Positions 1 to 9,278 of a stretch of 64,000 bases of DNA are shown here, one piece after another. How positions within the stretch are numbered: the stretch's first letter is position 1; every line of letters starts with the position of its first letter. The stretch lies in the IMG/VR virus record IMGVR_UViG_3300044633_000899, positions 211,306 through 275,305 of that record. One strand, written 5' to 3'. Origin of the DNA: a virus. The notes beneath the pieces are model-generated. The model did no database searches and had not been told where the DNA came from. It saw only the letters and a program-made list of their open reading frames with translations. Both the position numbers and the translations under genes were made by a program.

Positions 1-93
1 AGTTTCTTTAAATCAGGTCTAAATTTGTATTTAAATTTATCGGTCAAAATAAAAAATCAAATTGATTTTTATCGGTGTAACGAACACATATAA
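1..93 (+). CDS. Possible C-terminal end of an upstream gene (partial)
   Basis: Frame 1 is open from the first base to a TAA at 91-93 and would give about 30 residues ending in RCNEHI; the other two forward frames stop within 22 bases. It ends 24 bases before the next start, the tight spacing usual in this genome. The product cannot be recognised from so short a piece. Bases 52-70 form an AT-only inverted repeat (AAAAATCAA / TTGATTTTT) inside it, which could equally mean that this is intergenic DNA. Confidence 0.3.
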   Translation, partial: SFFKSGLNLYLNLSVKIKNQIDFYRCNEHI

Positions 94-117
94 TAAACAA
101 AAAAAAATAATTTTTTT

Positions 118-2670
118 ATGTCTACAACTAAAATTGTATTAAATAGACAGTCCGATTTAATTTTGGACAACGCACAAATAACAGCACCAGTTGGTATCGT
201 TGTTGCCGATATTGATGGTTTACAATCAGCAATTACGTCAATCGACACAAACATTTCAACTGAAACATCTCGTGAAGTTTCTAGTCGTATTTCTGGTGAT
301 GAATCAGTAGATACTAAATTATCAACAGAAATCAGTGATAGAACTGCTGCCGTATCTACTGAAGCATCTGCAAGAGTTGCTGGTGATGAGTCACTTGCTG
401 CAAATTTATCTTCTGAAGTTGTTAATAGAGAAGCTGATGTTGATGCTGAAGAATCTCGTTCAATCGTTGCTGAAACTTCATTACAAAACAACATTACTGC
501 TGAAGCATCTTTAAGAGTTGTTGGTGATGAAAGTTTGGAAGCGGCAATGGAAGCTGCTGATGAAGCAATTATTAGTGATTTAGAAGGTGAAGCATCAACT
601 CGTTTGGCTGCTGACCAGTCTTTAAACACTAAGATTGATTACGTTATCTCTAACACTGACCCAGCTGCTTTGGATTCATTAACAGAAATCGTTAATGCTT
701 TTCAATCAATGGATGGTGATTTAGAAAATACCATTAGTGAACTTGCAACTAACGCATCTATCGCAACATCTGCTGAAGCGTCAATCCGTTTGGCTGCTGA
801 CCAGTCTTTAGCGTCTGATTTATCAACTGAAATCGTTGATAGAGTTGCTGGTGTATCTTTAGAGGAGGCTGCTAGAATTTCTGGTGATGCTTCTGTTGTT
901 GCTGATTTGTCAACTGAAACTTACAACAGAGAAGTTGCTGTAAGTGCTGAGGCTTCTGCAAGAGTATCTGGTGATGCTTCTTTAGCTTCTGATTTATCAA
1001 CTGAAACTGTTAATCGTGAGAGTGCAGTATCTGCTGAAGAATCTGCTCGTATTTCTGGTGATGTTTCTTTGGATGCTAAAATTTCTACTGACTTGTCAAC
1101 TGCTAACGCATCTGTTGAGGCTGCTTTATCAACTGAAATTTCTGAAAGAACTGCTGATGTTGATGCTGAAGAATCTCGTGCAATGAGTGCTGAGGCTGTA
1201 TTAACTGCTGACTTATCTGCTGAAGTTTCTAACAGAACTGCTGATGTTGACGCTGAAGAAAGTAGAGCGACAAGTGCTGAATTAGTATTAACTAATGATT
1301 TAAGTGCTGAAGTTTCTAACCGTATTGCTGATGTTAATGCTGAAGAAAGTAGAGCAATGAGTGCTGAATTAGTATTGACTAATGACTTATCTACTGAAGT
1401 TTCTAACCGTATTGCTGATGTTGATGCTGAAGAAAGTAGAGCAATGAGTGCTGAGTTAGTATTGACTAACGCTGTAAGTGCTGAAGTTTCTAACAGAACT
1501 GCTGATGTTGATGCTGAAGAGTCAAGAGCAATGAGTGCTGAGGCTGTATTGGCTAATGACTTAATTGCTGAAATTTCTGATAGAGGTGTTGCCGTATCTA
1601 ATGAAGCGTCAACTCGTTTGGCTGCTGACCAATCTTTGGCTGCTAATATTTCTGCTGAAGCGTCTCGTATTGATGTTATCCTTGATGGTTCTGATGTTGA
1701 TTTAGACCAATTTGCTGAAATCGTTGAATTCGTTAACGGAATTGATTTAGAAAATGATAACGCATTGTTGTCTGCAATGACATCTTTCGGTGCTGATTTA
1801 GACGCTGAAGAATCTCGTGCAATGAGTGCTGAATTAGTATTAACTAATGACCTTTCTGCTGAAGTTTCTAACAGAACCGCTGACGTTGATGCTGAAGAAT
1901 CTCGTGCAATGAGTGCTGAATTAGTATTGACTAATGATTTAAGTGCTGAAGTATCTAACAGAGAAGTTGGTGTATCTACTGAAGAGTCTGCTAGAATTTC
2001 TGGTGATGCTTCTATCGCAGCTAATTTAAGTGCTGAAGAATCTGCTCGTATTGCTGCTGACGCTTCAATCGCTGCTGATTTATCTTCTGAAATTGAAGGT
2101 TTGGCTGATACTGATGAATTAACAATTGAACTTAATACTGTAACGAATAAAATCCAAATGAAGGATGTTGTTGCTGCTGGTTCTGAAGGTTTAAGAACTT
2201 TTGAAGGTGACATTGAAGTAAATGGTATTCTTACTGTTGATGGTGTTGATGTAATGGCTGAAATTTCTTCTGAAATTTCTCGTGCTGAAGCTGCTGAAGA
2301 TTCAATCGCTACAGAATTGTCAACTCAAGTTTCTTACTTAATCTCAAACATTGATGTAACTGAAATCGATTCATTCAGTGAAATCGTTGAAAACTTATCA
2401 AATGAAGTTGTAAGAGCTGAAAGTGCTGAATTAAGTTTGGCTGATGATTTTGAAAACATTTATTTCAAGAAAGTTGCTGTTGCTGGAACGGTTGATGGTA
2501 CAAATGACGAGTTTACACTTGCAAGTGCTGTTAGAACTGATTCAGAGGTAATTTACTTGAACGGTTTGTTACAAGTTATTGGTGATGATTACACTATTGA
2601 TGGTGCAACATTAACTTTTGTTGCTGCACCTGAAACTGGTGATAAAGTTGCTGCTTATGGTATGTACTAA
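118..2670 (+). CDS. Tail-fiber-like protein with tandem coiled-coil repeats
   Basis: This 850-residue protein is probably a long trimeric fiber shaft. From about residue 35 to 660 it is built of Ala/Ser/Glu-rich heptad-like repeats. The clearest unit is 29 residues containing DVDAEESRAMSAELVLTND, present in about five consecutive copies (nt 1135-1566) and again near 1800-1970. A non-repeat module around residues 662-710 (GLADTDELTIEL, then RTFEGDIEVNG) recurs in two other fiber genes of this window. The C-terminus (GTVDGTNDEFTLASAV to the end) resembles the small beta domain that often caps phage fiber proteins. The start is the first ATG after an A-rich, SD-less leader. No enzymatic motif is visible; the fiber role is inferred from repeat style and from the neighbouring adhesin genes. 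Confidence 0.8.
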   Translation: MSTTKIVLNRQSDLILDNAQITAPVGIVVADIDGLQSAITSIDTNISTETSREVSSRISGDESVDTKLSTEISDRTAAVSTEASARVAGDESLAANLSSEVVNREADVDAEESRSIVAETSLQNNITAEASLRVVGDESLEAAMEAADEAIISDLEGEASTRLAADQSLNTKIDYVISNTDPAALDSLTEIVNAFQSMDGDLENTISELATNASIATSAEASIRLAADQSLASDLSTEIVDRVAGVSLEEAARISGDASVVADLSTETYNREVAVSAEASARVSGDASLASDLSTETVNRESAVSAEESARISGDVSLDAKISTDLSTANASVEAALSTEISERTADVDAEESRAMSAEAVLTADLSAEVSNRTADVDAEESRATSAELVLTNDLSAEVSNRIADVNAEESRAMSAELVLTNDLSTEVSNRIADVDAEESRAMSAELVLTNAVSAEVSNRTADVDAEESRAMSAEAVLANDLIAEISDRGVAVSNEASTRLAADQSLAANISAEASRIDVILDGSDVDLDQFAEIVEFVNGIDLENDNALLSAMTSFGADLDAEESRAMSAELVLTNDLSAEVSNRTADVDAEESRAMSAELVLTNDLSAEVSNREVGVSTEESARISGDASIAANLSAEESARIAADASIAADLSSEIEGLADTDELTIELNTVTNKIQMKDVVAAGSEGLRTFEGDIEVNGILTVDGVDVMAEISSEISRAEAAEDSIATELSTQVSYLISNIDVTEIDSFSEIVENLSNEVVRAESAELSLADDFENIYFKKVAVAGTVDGTNDEFTLASAVRTDSEVIYLNGLLQVIGDDYTIDGATLTFVAAPETGDKVAAYGMY
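1135..1566 (+). repeat. 87-bp imperfect tandem repeats in fiber gene
   Basis: About five in-frame copies of an 87-bp unit (29 residues) encode the coiled-coil shaft. Copies differ mostly at synonymous positions and at a few residues (AV/LV, T/I). Two further copies lie near 1800-1970. The lack of stops in such repeats also creates a long spurious antisense ORF. Confidence 0.8.
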
Positions 2671-2692
2671 ACATTAAAAAGTAAGTATATTT

Positions 2693-2728
2693 AAAAGGTT
2701 GGGAGAGTAAAACCTCTCAACCTTTTTT
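2693..2728 (+). terminator. Rho-independent terminator after fiber gene
   Basis: A 13-bp stem with one G-T pair (AAAAGGTTGGGAG pairing with the CTCTCAACCTTTT side) and a short A-rich loop is followed by a T tract. It lies 22 bases after the stop at 2670. Confidence 0.85.
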
Positions 2729-2769
2729 AATAATTAACAAAATAACAACTTAAAAAAAAAATAAAAATT

Positions 2770-5469
2770 ATGGCAACATTTATAACATCCAAATCGGTTG
2801 GACAAACAATTATTATTGGTGTTAACACATCAACTGGATATTGGAAATATAATCATAATGGAACTGATTCAGGTGTATTTTCTAGTAGTCCACAAACAAT
2901 TACTGTAGCAAATGTAAATGGTGAATTCACAATTATATCTTGTCAAGGTAATGGTACGGTTAGTGGAAATATCACTGATTTGCATTTAGGTAATAACCAA
3001 TTAACATCATTTGATGGAACAGATTTAACAAGTTTAACTACTTTGGGTTTAGATAATAATGGACTAACATCATTAGATAATTTTATATTTCCAGCGAGTT
3101 TAACTCAATTGATTTTAAACAATAATGGACTAATATCATTTGATGGAGTAGATTTAGTTAATTTAACTCAATTGTTTTTAAACAATAATGGACTAATATC
3201 GTTAGATAATTTTATATTTCCAGCGAGTTTAACTAATTTGGGTTTAGGTAGTAACCAATTAACATCATTTGATGGAACTGGATTATCTAGTTTAAATAAT
3301 TTAGATTTATCTAGTAATCCTCTAACTACTTTTATTGGTGGTGATATGGGTTTAATTACTGAATTAGATTTTAATAGCTCTAGTAAGAGAAGTTGGGATA
3401 TAACCACATTAGAAACATTTGATGGAACTGGATTATCTGGTTTAACTGTGTTGTATTTACAAAATAACCAATTAACATCATTTGATGGAACTGGATTATC
3501 TGGTTTAACTAGTTTAGATTTGACTGATAATCAACTAACAGAATTTGATGGAACTGGATTATCTGGTTTAACTAGTTTAGATTTGACTGATAATCAACTA
3601 ACAGAATTTGATGGAACTGGATTATCTGGTTTAACTAGTTTAGATTTGACTGATAATCAACTAACAGAATTTGATGGAACTGGATTATCTGGTTTAACTA
3701 GTTTAGATTTGACTGATAACCCCCTAACTACTTTTATTGGTGGTGATATGGGTTTAATTACATCTTTGAATTTTAATGATTGGAGTATTACAACATTAAC
3801 ATCATTTGACGGAACTGGATTATCTGGTTTAACTAATTTAAGTTTACTTAATAATGGATTAACATCATTTGATGGAACTGGATTATCTGGTTTAACTAGT
3901 TTAGATTTGACTGATAACCCCCTAACTACTTTTATTGGTGGTGATATGGGTTTAATTACTGAATTAGATTTTAATAGCTCTAGTAGGGGAAGTTGGGGTA
4001 TTACAACATTAACATCATTTGATGGAACTGGATTATCTAGTTTAACTTTTTTGATTTTAGATGCTAACCAACTAACAGAATTTGATGGAACTGGATTATC
4101 TAGTTTAACTTATTTGGGATTAGGTGATAATCAAATAACATCATTTAATGGAGTTGACTTATCTAGTTTAACTACTTTGAAGTTATATAATAACCCTTTA
4201 ACTACTTTCATTGGTGGTGATATGGGTTTGATTACAACATTAAAGTTTGGTGTTGATGGTTGGAATATTACAACATTAGAAACATTTAATGGAACTGGAT
4301 TATCTAGTTTACAACAGTTAACTTTAAATAATAACCAAATTGTGTTATTGGATGTTACACCAATAACAAATTTGTCACAATTAGAATTAACTGACAATCC
4401 AATCACACCACAAAACTGGGATTCAATATTATCAGGTTTAGTTGGTCTTGGGAATGAAGATGGTAACCTAAAAGTTGGCACTACTCAAAGAACTAACGCT
4501 AGTACATCTGATTATGATACTTTAATTAGTAGAAATTGGGTTATTGATGGTACATTTGAAATTTACACTCCAACAACATTTATAACGTCCAAATTAACTG
4601 GTGAAACAATTAACATTACTGTTAATACAACAACTGGTTATTGGAAATATAATCATAATGGGGTTGATTTTGGCCCATTTAATCAAGATGATGGTCAACA
4701 ATCACCTGAAGTCCTAAATGAAAATGGTGAATTCATAATTATATCTTGTGATGATGAAGGTACTATTAGTGGTGATATAACTAATTTGGACTTACACGAT
4801 AATCAACTAACAACATTTGATGGAACTGGGTTATCTGGGTTAACTTATTTGGCATTGTATACTAACCAATTAACAGAATTTGATGGAACTGGATTATCCA
4901 GTTTAATTGACTTGACTTTAGAAGATAATCAACTAACAACATTTGATGGAACTGGGTTATCTGGGTTAACTAGTTTGGCATTGTATACTAACCAATTAAC
5001 AGAATTTGATGGAACTGGATTATCCAGTTTAATTGACTTGACTTTAGAAGATAATCAACTAACAACATTTGATGGAACTGGGTTATCCAGTTTAATTGAG
5101 TTGAGTTTAGACGATAATCAACTAACAACATTTGATGGAACTGGGTTATCTAATTTAACACAATTGCGTTTATCTAATAATCAACTAACAGGTTTGGATA
5201 TTTCCTCAATGGTAAATTTAACTGATTTGTATTTCGTTAGTAAAGACGGTAGTAACCCACTAACAGCATCAGCAAATGATTCTATATTAAACCAATTCGT
5301 CACAAATGGTTTAGAAAATGGTACTTTTCAAACAACAGGTGGAAGAACGTCAGCTGGAACAGGTGACTATGATACTTTAATATCTAGAGGTTGGACAATT
5401 GATGGTGCTGATTTGGCATCTGCGGTTAGAAAACTAAGAGTTAAAGGTGTTGGTCAGTTGAATCAATAA
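2770..5469 (+). CDS. Leucine-rich-repeat adhesin-like virion protein
   Basis: This 899-residue protein is mostly leucine-rich repeats of about 21 residues with the core FDGTGLSGLTSLDLTDNQLT, similar to internalin/SDS22-type LRRs. Two halves each start with a short beta-rich segment (TFITSKSVGQTI near residue 3, TFITSKLTGETI near residue 600; both continue ...TGYWKYNHNG), so the gene looks like an internal duplication. Each LRR block ends in a conserved cap containing DYDTLISR and WxIDG. The last 12 residues, [12 protein letters not shown], recur at the N-terminus of the next gene. No signal peptide or membrane segment is visible. It is probably displayed on the tail or fiber to bind a host surface ligand; this is inferred from fold and context. 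Confidence 0.8.
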   Translation: MATFITSKSVGQTIIIGVNTSTGYWKYNHNGTDSGVFSSSPQTITVANVNGEFTIISCQGNGTVSGNITDLHLGNNQLTSFDGTDLTSLTTLGLDNNGLTSLDNFIFPASLTQLILNNNGLISFDGVDLVNLTQLFLNNNGLISLDNFIFPASLTNLGLGSNQLTSFDGTGLSSLNNLDLSSNPLTTFIGGDMGLITELDFNSSSKRSWDITTLETFDGTGLSGLTVLYLQNNQLTSFDGTGLSGLTSLDLTDNQLTEFDGTGLSGLTSLDLTDNQLTEFDGTGLSGLTSLDLTDNQLTEFDGTGLSGLTSLDLTDNPLTTFIGGDMGLITSLNFNDWSITTLTSFDGTGLSGLTNLSLLNNGLTSFDGTGLSGLTSLDLTDNPLTTFIGGDMGLITELDFNSSSRGSWGITTLTSFDGTGLSSLTFLILDANQLTEFDGTGLSSLTYLGLGDNQITSFNGVDLSSLTTLKLYNNPLTTFIGGDMGLITTLKFGVDGWNITTLETFNGTGLSSLQQLTLNNNQIVLLDVTPITNLSQLELTDNPITPQNWDSILSGLVGLGNEDGNLKVGTTQRTNASTSDYDTLISRNWVIDGTFEIYTPTTFITSKLTGETINITVNTTTGYWKYNHNGVDFGPFNQDDGQQSPEVLNENGEFIIISCDDEGTISGDITNLDLHDNQLTTFDGTGLSGLTYLALYTNQLTEFDGTGLSSLIDLTLEDNQLTTFDGTGLSGLTSLALYTNQLTEFDGTGLSSLIDLTLEDNQLTTFDGTGLSSLIELSLDDNQLTTFDGTGLSNLTQLRLSNNQLTGLDISSMVNLTDLYFVSKDGSNPLTASANDSILNQFVTNGLENGTFQTTGGRTSAGTGDYDTLISRGWTIDGADLASAVRKLRVKGVGQLNQ
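3481..3719 (+). repeat. Near-identical 63-bp tandem repeats (LRR units)
   Basis: Four consecutive 63-bp copies start at 3481, 3544, 3607 and 3670 and are essentially identical in DNA until the last one diverges near 3719. Identity at the DNA level, and not only in protein, points to recent unequal recombination. Confidence 0.9.
4793..5066 (+). repeat. 126-bp duplicated pair of LRR units
   Basis: A two-LRR block (ALYTNQLTEFDGTGLSSLI followed by a LEDNQLTTFDGTG unit) occurs twice in tandem with almost identical DNA, then a third partial copy follows. This is a second, independent expansion in the same gene. Confidence 0.8.
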
Positions 5470-5503
5470 TTAACAAAATAACAATTTAAAAAAAATAAAA
5501 ATT

Positions 5504-6802
5504 ATGCCAATTAACGCAAACGGAAAATTAAGAGTTAAAGGTGTTGGACAAATAGGTCCAATATTAACAGACTTTATCTCAGTATGGGATACAACATTAG
5601 GTGATGGAAATCCTTCCATTATACTTCCATTAGTTGCTTCTGGTAACTACAACTTTGATGTAAACTGGGGTGATGGAAACACTGATACAATCACAGCATA
5701 TGATCAAGCAGAAACAACTCACACTTATGCAACAGGAGGAATATACACAATTACAATCACAGGAACAATTGAAGGATGGTCATTTGCTGGTGGTCAAGAT
5801 TATGGAAAATTAACTTCAATCACAAACATCGGACAACTTAAATTAGGAAATGAAGGTGGTGGATTTGCAGGATGTTCAAACTTAACCACAATTGGGGGTA
5901 CATTTGATTTAACAGGAACTACAAATTTTACTAATATGTTTGCGGAGTGTAGCTCATTAATATCAGTAAATGGAATTAGTGGGTGGGATGTTTCTTCAGT
6001 AAATGATATGAGTTATATGTTCTATGGTACATCATTTAACCAATCATTAAATTCGTGGGACACTTCAGCTGTAACAACTATGAGTGGTATGTTTGCTAAT
6101 ACAACATCATTCAACCAACCATTAAATTCATGGAATGTTTCTACTGTAACTGACATGTATTATATGTTTGGTGGTGCAACATCATTCAACCAACCATTAA
6201 ATTCATGGGATACTTCAGCTGTAACTAATATGGAAAGTATGTTTGAAGGTACAACAGCATTTAACCAAGATATTAGTTCATGGGATGTATCTGCTGTAAC
6301 TAATATGGGTTATATGTTCTATGGTACAATATTCAACCAACCATTAAATTCGTGGAACACATCAGCTGTAACTAATATGAATTATATGTTTGGGGATACA
6401 GCAGCATTCAACCAACCATTAAATTCATGGGATGTATCTTCTGTAACCGATATGTCCGATATGTTTGGAGGTGCAACATCATTCAACCAATCATTAAATT
6501 CATGGGATGTATCTTCTGTAACTAATATGAATAGTATGTTTAAGAATGCAACATCATTTAATCAAGATATTAGTGGATGGGATGTATCTGCTGTAACTGA
6601 GATGGGTGGTTTTATGTATGGTAAATCAACAGCAAATTATGATCATTATGATGATCTCCTAAATGCTTGGTCATTGTTAACTCTACAAGGTGATATAAAT
6701 TGGGGTATGGGTACAATTGAATATACTAGTGCCGGGGCTGCTGCTAGAACAAGTATTATTTCAAATTATTCATGGACAATTACTGATGGTGGAGAAATTT
6801 AA
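5504..6802 (+). CDS. BspA-like (DUF285) repeat surface protein
   Basis: The 432-residue product begins with the KLRVKGVGQ tag shared with the end of the preceding gene. It continues with a PKD-like beta domain (about 20-95: [24 protein letters not shown]) and then carries about eight 25-residue repeats of the type [20 protein letters not shown]. This is the BspA/DUF285 repeat common in surface proteins of Bacteroidetes and mycoplasmas. PKD-plus-DUF285 proteins usually act in adhesion. Its place between two terminators in a fiber cluster suggests a virion adhesin, possibly acquired from host surface genes. The start follows an A-rich leader nearly identical to that of the gene before. Confidence 0.8.
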   Translation: MPINANGKLRVKGVGQIGPILTDFISVWDTTLGDGNPSIILPLVASGNYNFDVNWGDGNTDTITAYDQAETTHTYATGGIYTITITGTIEGWSFAGGQDYGKLTSITNIGQLKLGNEGGGFAGCSNLTTIGGTFDLTGTTNFTNMFAECSSLISVNGISGWDVSSVNDMSYMFYGTSFNQSLNSWDTSAVTTMSGMFANTTSFNQPLNSWNVSTVTDMYYMFGGATSFNQPLNSWDTSAVTNMESMFEGTTAFNQDISSWDVSAVTNMGYMFYGTIFNQPLNSWNTSAVTNMNYMFGDTAAFNQPLNSWDVSSVTDMSDMFGGATSFNQSLNSWDVSSVTNMNSMFKNATSFNQDISGWDVSAVTEMGGFMYGKSTANYDHYDDLLNAWSLLTLQGDINWGMGTIEYTSAGAAARTSIISNYSWTITDGGEI

Positions 6803-6831
6803 TCAACTGATTTAATTAACAACCAAAAAAG

Positions 6832-6858
6832 AAAGGAGACTCAAGAGGTCTCCTTTTT
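6832..6858. terminator. Bidirectional terminator between convergent genes
   Basis: A perfect 9-bp stem (AAAGGAGAC / GTCTCCTTT) with a 7-base loop is flanked by a T tract on the right and an A tract on the left. It can therefore terminate both the plus-strand BspA-like gene (stop 6802) and the minus-strand gene ending at 6880. Confidence 0.9.
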
Positions 6859-6879
6859 CATTTAAAAACATAATAAATT

Positions 6880-8064
6880 TTAAAAATACAAATTGGTTTT
6901 AGGGTTATAAACCAATTCACCATTCCCCCCATTAAATAAACCCTCAATTAACATATCATACGTTTTAATAACGTCTTCGTTACTTATATGATATCTTTGT
7001 AAAACCTTATCGTTTCGTTGATTATAACGGTCAATATCAGCGTCATGCTCAACCAATACTTGATTTAATAATTTAGCCGCCTCAACGGTATCAGAACCCT
7101 CATAATAATAACCCAAATCTTTACACATAGGAGCGTTATGTAATACAGGATAACCCAAATAAACAGCGTCCAAATATAAATAATTTAATGGGTTTAATAA
7201 TTGGTGACATATTAATATATCCAAATGTTGTGTTAACATAAATGCTGTTTGATATCTTGATTCAGCACTAATCTTTCCTTCTTTATATAAATCAAAGGTT
7301 TCAATGATTGACATAAATTCCCTATGTTTTGATACGGTGGTAGCATTTGTTATTCTTAATTTTTCAATACGTTTTCTACCTTCAGATGTTCTATATGATT
7401 CTTCAGCAATCATCGCTGGAATTAAACAAAATTTAACAATATTTAAGTTTGGTTCCATAATACCCAAAATCTTTTTTTCTTTGGTATTATCATATTGCCA
7501 ATCCTTTTTATATTTCCCATCTTTAAAACCTTTATGTATTTCAACAACAGATTCGTGTAGATATTTTTCAGACCAAATAAATGGTACTGGTATTGCATTA
7601 ACACGATATAGTGTTTTATATAATCCAGAATTTACCTCGTGTTGTTGTGGTACATACCATACTTCATCATATTGTTTTTCGTATTGGAATTTTTTACTCT
7701 CACTTTGTTTAAATAAAATATTTTCCATATGGATTACATAGTTATTTCCACACTTATAAGATACAACCTTTTTATTTTTTCCAGATTTTTTAAAGGTTTC
7801 AAGTTGATGGTCAAATATTTGGGCACCCATACAAATAATCAAATCCATTTCCATAAAAACATCATTGAAGTAATGTACATCAATATCTGTTAAATAAGAT
7901 GGTTTTTCTGTAAAATCAACATTCGTAGAGTTTAATATGCAGACATCATAATTTTTGGTTGATTTTTTTAATAGTTCAACCAACATCAATACATTTTGTT
8001 TAATACCATTTGTCCAGATGGATTCTTTGTTGTCTTTAAGACCTAATGTAATACCTATTTTCAT
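6880..8064 (-). CDS. DUF2827-like glycosyltransferase
   Basis: The 394-residue protein starts MKIGITLG and contains IWTNGIKQNVLMLVELL, a two-Rossmann-domain layout, and a C-terminal NPLNYLYLDAVYLGYP segment followed by DLGYYYEG. These features match my memory of the DUF2827 family of GT-B-like glycosyltransferases; the assignment is from pattern, without a search. It overlaps the upstream J-domain gene by 4 bases and is probably translationally coupled to it. It could modify host surface glycans, or glycosylate the Thr/Pro-rich virion proteins encoded nearby. No signal peptide is present, so it should act in the cytoplasm. Confidence 0.65.
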   Translation of the reverse strand: MKIGITLGLKDNKESIWTNGIKQNVLMLVELLKKSTKNYDVCILNSTNVDFTEKPSYLTDIDVHYFNDVFMEMDLIICMGAQIFDHQLETFKKSGKNKKVVSYKCGNNYVIHMENILFKQSESKKFQYEKQYDEVWYVPQQHEVNSGLYKTLYRVNAIPVPFIWSEKYLHESVVEIHKGFKDGKYKKDWQYDNTKEKKILGIMEPNLNIVKFCLIPAMIAEESYRTSEGRKRIEKLRITNATTVSKHREFMSIIETFDLYKEGKISAESRYQTAFMLTQHLDILICHQLLNPLNYLYLDAVYLGYPVLHNAPMCKDLGYYYEGSDTVEAAKLLNQVLVEHDADIDRYNQRNDKVLQRYHISNEDVIKTYDMLIEGLFNGGNGELVYNPKTNLYF

Positions 8065-8618
8065 TTTTTATTATGTTTATTTAAAAATTGGTTTATAAGT
8101 TGATCTTTCTTTTCTTGTGTGTCGGAATTTACCCATAACCACAAAAATGAGGTCTCAACTGATTTTAATTGTTTCTTTTTGTCTTCCACAATTTTTTCTA
8201 ATAATGTAATTGTATTAATACTTATTTCAATTTCAATATTTAGTTTTTTTGCGATCTTATATAACACCAACAAATTGTTTTCGTCATATGCAATTTGTGC
8301 TTCATCATATAATTTATTTTTATATTGGTTTGGTGTTTTGTCTGGATGTGATGCTTTTGCTATTGATCTAAAAATATTTTTAATCAACTTCTTATCGTCA
8401 TCGTTAACATCAATGATATTTTTTTGTGAGTTTTTTATATTGTGATTATTTGTTTCACCCGTTGGTGTTTGGGCGACGTATCCGTTATTGGATAACTCTT
8501 CCATAAATGTTGGTGAATGATATGTTGTAAATTCATCAATATAGTCTTTTTCCGAATCTAACAATTTCAATTCTTTAAGTAAAAGGTCTAATTTTAGATT
8601 TTTTAATTTTTCGCTCAC
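8061..8618 (-). CDS. J-domain (DnaJ-like) protein
   Basis: This 185-residue protein is read from the GTG at 8618. Residues about 90-140 hold a J-domain core: KNIFRSIAKASHPDKTPNQ with the HPD tripeptide, followed by an EAQIAYDENNLLVLYKIA helix. J-domains stimulate Hsp70 (DnaK) ATPase. The rest is charged and helical, without zinc-finger or G/F regions, so it would be a specialised co-chaperone. An ATG at 8687 is possible but would run into the divergent gene. The GTG sits exactly 4 bases after TATTTAT, the same geometry as six other genes here, so it is preferred. It may recruit host DnaK for virion assembly or takeover (inference). Confidence 0.7.
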   Translation of the reverse strand: MSEKLKNLKLDLLLKELKLLDSEKDYIDEFTTYHSPTFMEELSNNGYVAQTPTGETNNHNIKNSQKNIIDVNDDDKKLIKNIFRSIAKASHPDKTPNQYKNKLYDEAQIAYDENNLLVLYKIAKKLNIEIEISINTITLLEKIVEDKKKQLKSVETSFLWLWVNSDTQEKKDQLINQFLNKHNKK

Positions 8619-8622
8619 GTAT

Positions 8623-8629
8623 ATAAATA
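8623..8629 (-). promoter_or_regulatory. TATTTAT motif, 4 nt before GTG start
   Basis: On the minus strand TATTTATATAC precedes the GTG at 8618, with a 4-nt spacer identical to that in the paralogue array at 27.9-31.4 kb. It is a putative late-type promoter element. Confidence 0.55.
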
Positions 8630-8644
8630 GTTTAAATCTTGTGA

Positions 8645-8656
8645 TATTTATAAATA
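8645..8656. promoter_or_regulatory. Palindromic TATTTATAAATA, putative promoter
   Basis: This perfect 12-bp palindrome lies 10 bases before the ATG at 8667, between divergent genes, and contains the recurring TATTTAT motif on both strands. Confidence 0.55.
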
Positions 8657-8666
8657 AAAATAGATT

Positions 8667-8864
8667 ATGAAAAATTTTGGTACACATATAACATCTTGGA
8701 TTGCAATACTTTTATTATTGACTGGATCAATATTATACCCATATTGGGTTGTTAAGGGTTATTTAGAAAATTGGTATTTAATTATTTCTGTTTTTATCGC
8801 TTGTTATGGTGGTTTAATTGGAAATATTGTTTGGTATAAAAATTTTATTAAAAACAATAAATGA
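8667..8864 (+). CDS. Small two-helix membrane protein
   Basis: The 65-residue product has two hydrophobic segments (about residues 10-30 and 37-55) with a short positively charged C-terminus (KNFIKNNK). It is probably an inner-membrane protein. The function is not recognised; holin, superinfection-exclusion or signalling roles are all possible, and nothing in the sequence decides among them. It overlaps the next membrane-protein gene by 4 bases, so the two are likely co-translated. Confidence 0.6.
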   Translation: MKNFGTHITSWIAILLLLTGSILYPYWVVKGYLENWYLIISVFIACYGGLIGNIVWYKNFIKNNK

Positions 8865-9244
8865 TATATCTCGGTTTTTTATTGTTCATACTATCGGGGA
8901 TGTTTGAGGCGGTAATGGATAAGTTACAATTTCATTATGATTTGTCTATATTTAAAAATTTTAAAAATCAATTGTTCTGGAATCCAGATGTTTCCTGGAA
9001 GAATAAGTATGAGGATGGTGATCCAATGAAAGGTGAACGATTTTTTTTATCAAAATCATTATTTGTTGGTTTTACTGACGCTTGGCATTTATTTAAGTTA
9101 TTTAGAACCTTAACAATATTCGCCGGTATTTATTTTCTATTTATCCCTTGTGCTACCAAATATATGTGTTTAATGTTTGTTATTATCGCTAGAATTTTGT
9201 TTGGTCTTTCTTTTACTTTGTTTTTTAAATTATTTGAAGATTAA
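8861..9244 (+). CDS. Membrane protein of unknown function
   Basis: This 127-residue protein has an N-terminal hydrophobic stretch (IYLGFLLFILSGMF), a soluble charged middle with several aromatic residues (LFWNPDVSWKNKYEDGD), and two C-terminal hydrophobic helices (about 85-122). It overlaps the preceding small membrane protein and probably works with it. I do not recognise the family. Confidence 0.55.
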   Translation: MIYLGFLLFILSGMFEAVMDKLQFHYDLSIFKNFKNQLFWNPDVSWKNKYEDGDPMKGERFFLSKSLFVGFTDAWHLFKLFRTLTIFAGIYFLFIPCATKYMCLMFVIIARILFGLSFTLFFKLFED

Positions 9245-9257
9245 TAGTCTTTTGTTG

Positions 9258-9266
9258 TATTTATAA
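9258..9266 (+). promoter_or_regulatory. TATTTATAA motif, putative promoter
   Basis: TATTTATAA lies 14 nt (counted from the end of TATTTAT) before the ATG at 9279. This is the spacing class seen in front of plus-strand structural genes. Confidence 0.6.
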
Positions 9267-9278
9267 GATAAAACGTAG

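Noticed and set aside
921-2213. Long antisense ORF (430 codons) inside the coiled-coil fiber gene
   Set aside because: It mirrors the repeat structure of the plus-strand gene and is Ser/Ala-rich without its own leader; it exists because the repeats lack antisense stops.
3481-3719. Regular repeats resembling a CRISPR array
   Set aside because: The 63-bp units are contiguous, with no unique spacers, and encode LRRs in frame.
8619-8687. ATG 8687 as start of the J-domain gene
   Set aside because: It would overlap the divergent gene and its promoter; GTG 8618 has the conserved 4-nt spacing to TATTTAT.
8667-9244. Holin-antiholin pair
   Set aside because: Two small membrane proteins are adjacent, but no endolysin gene or holin signature is present nearby.
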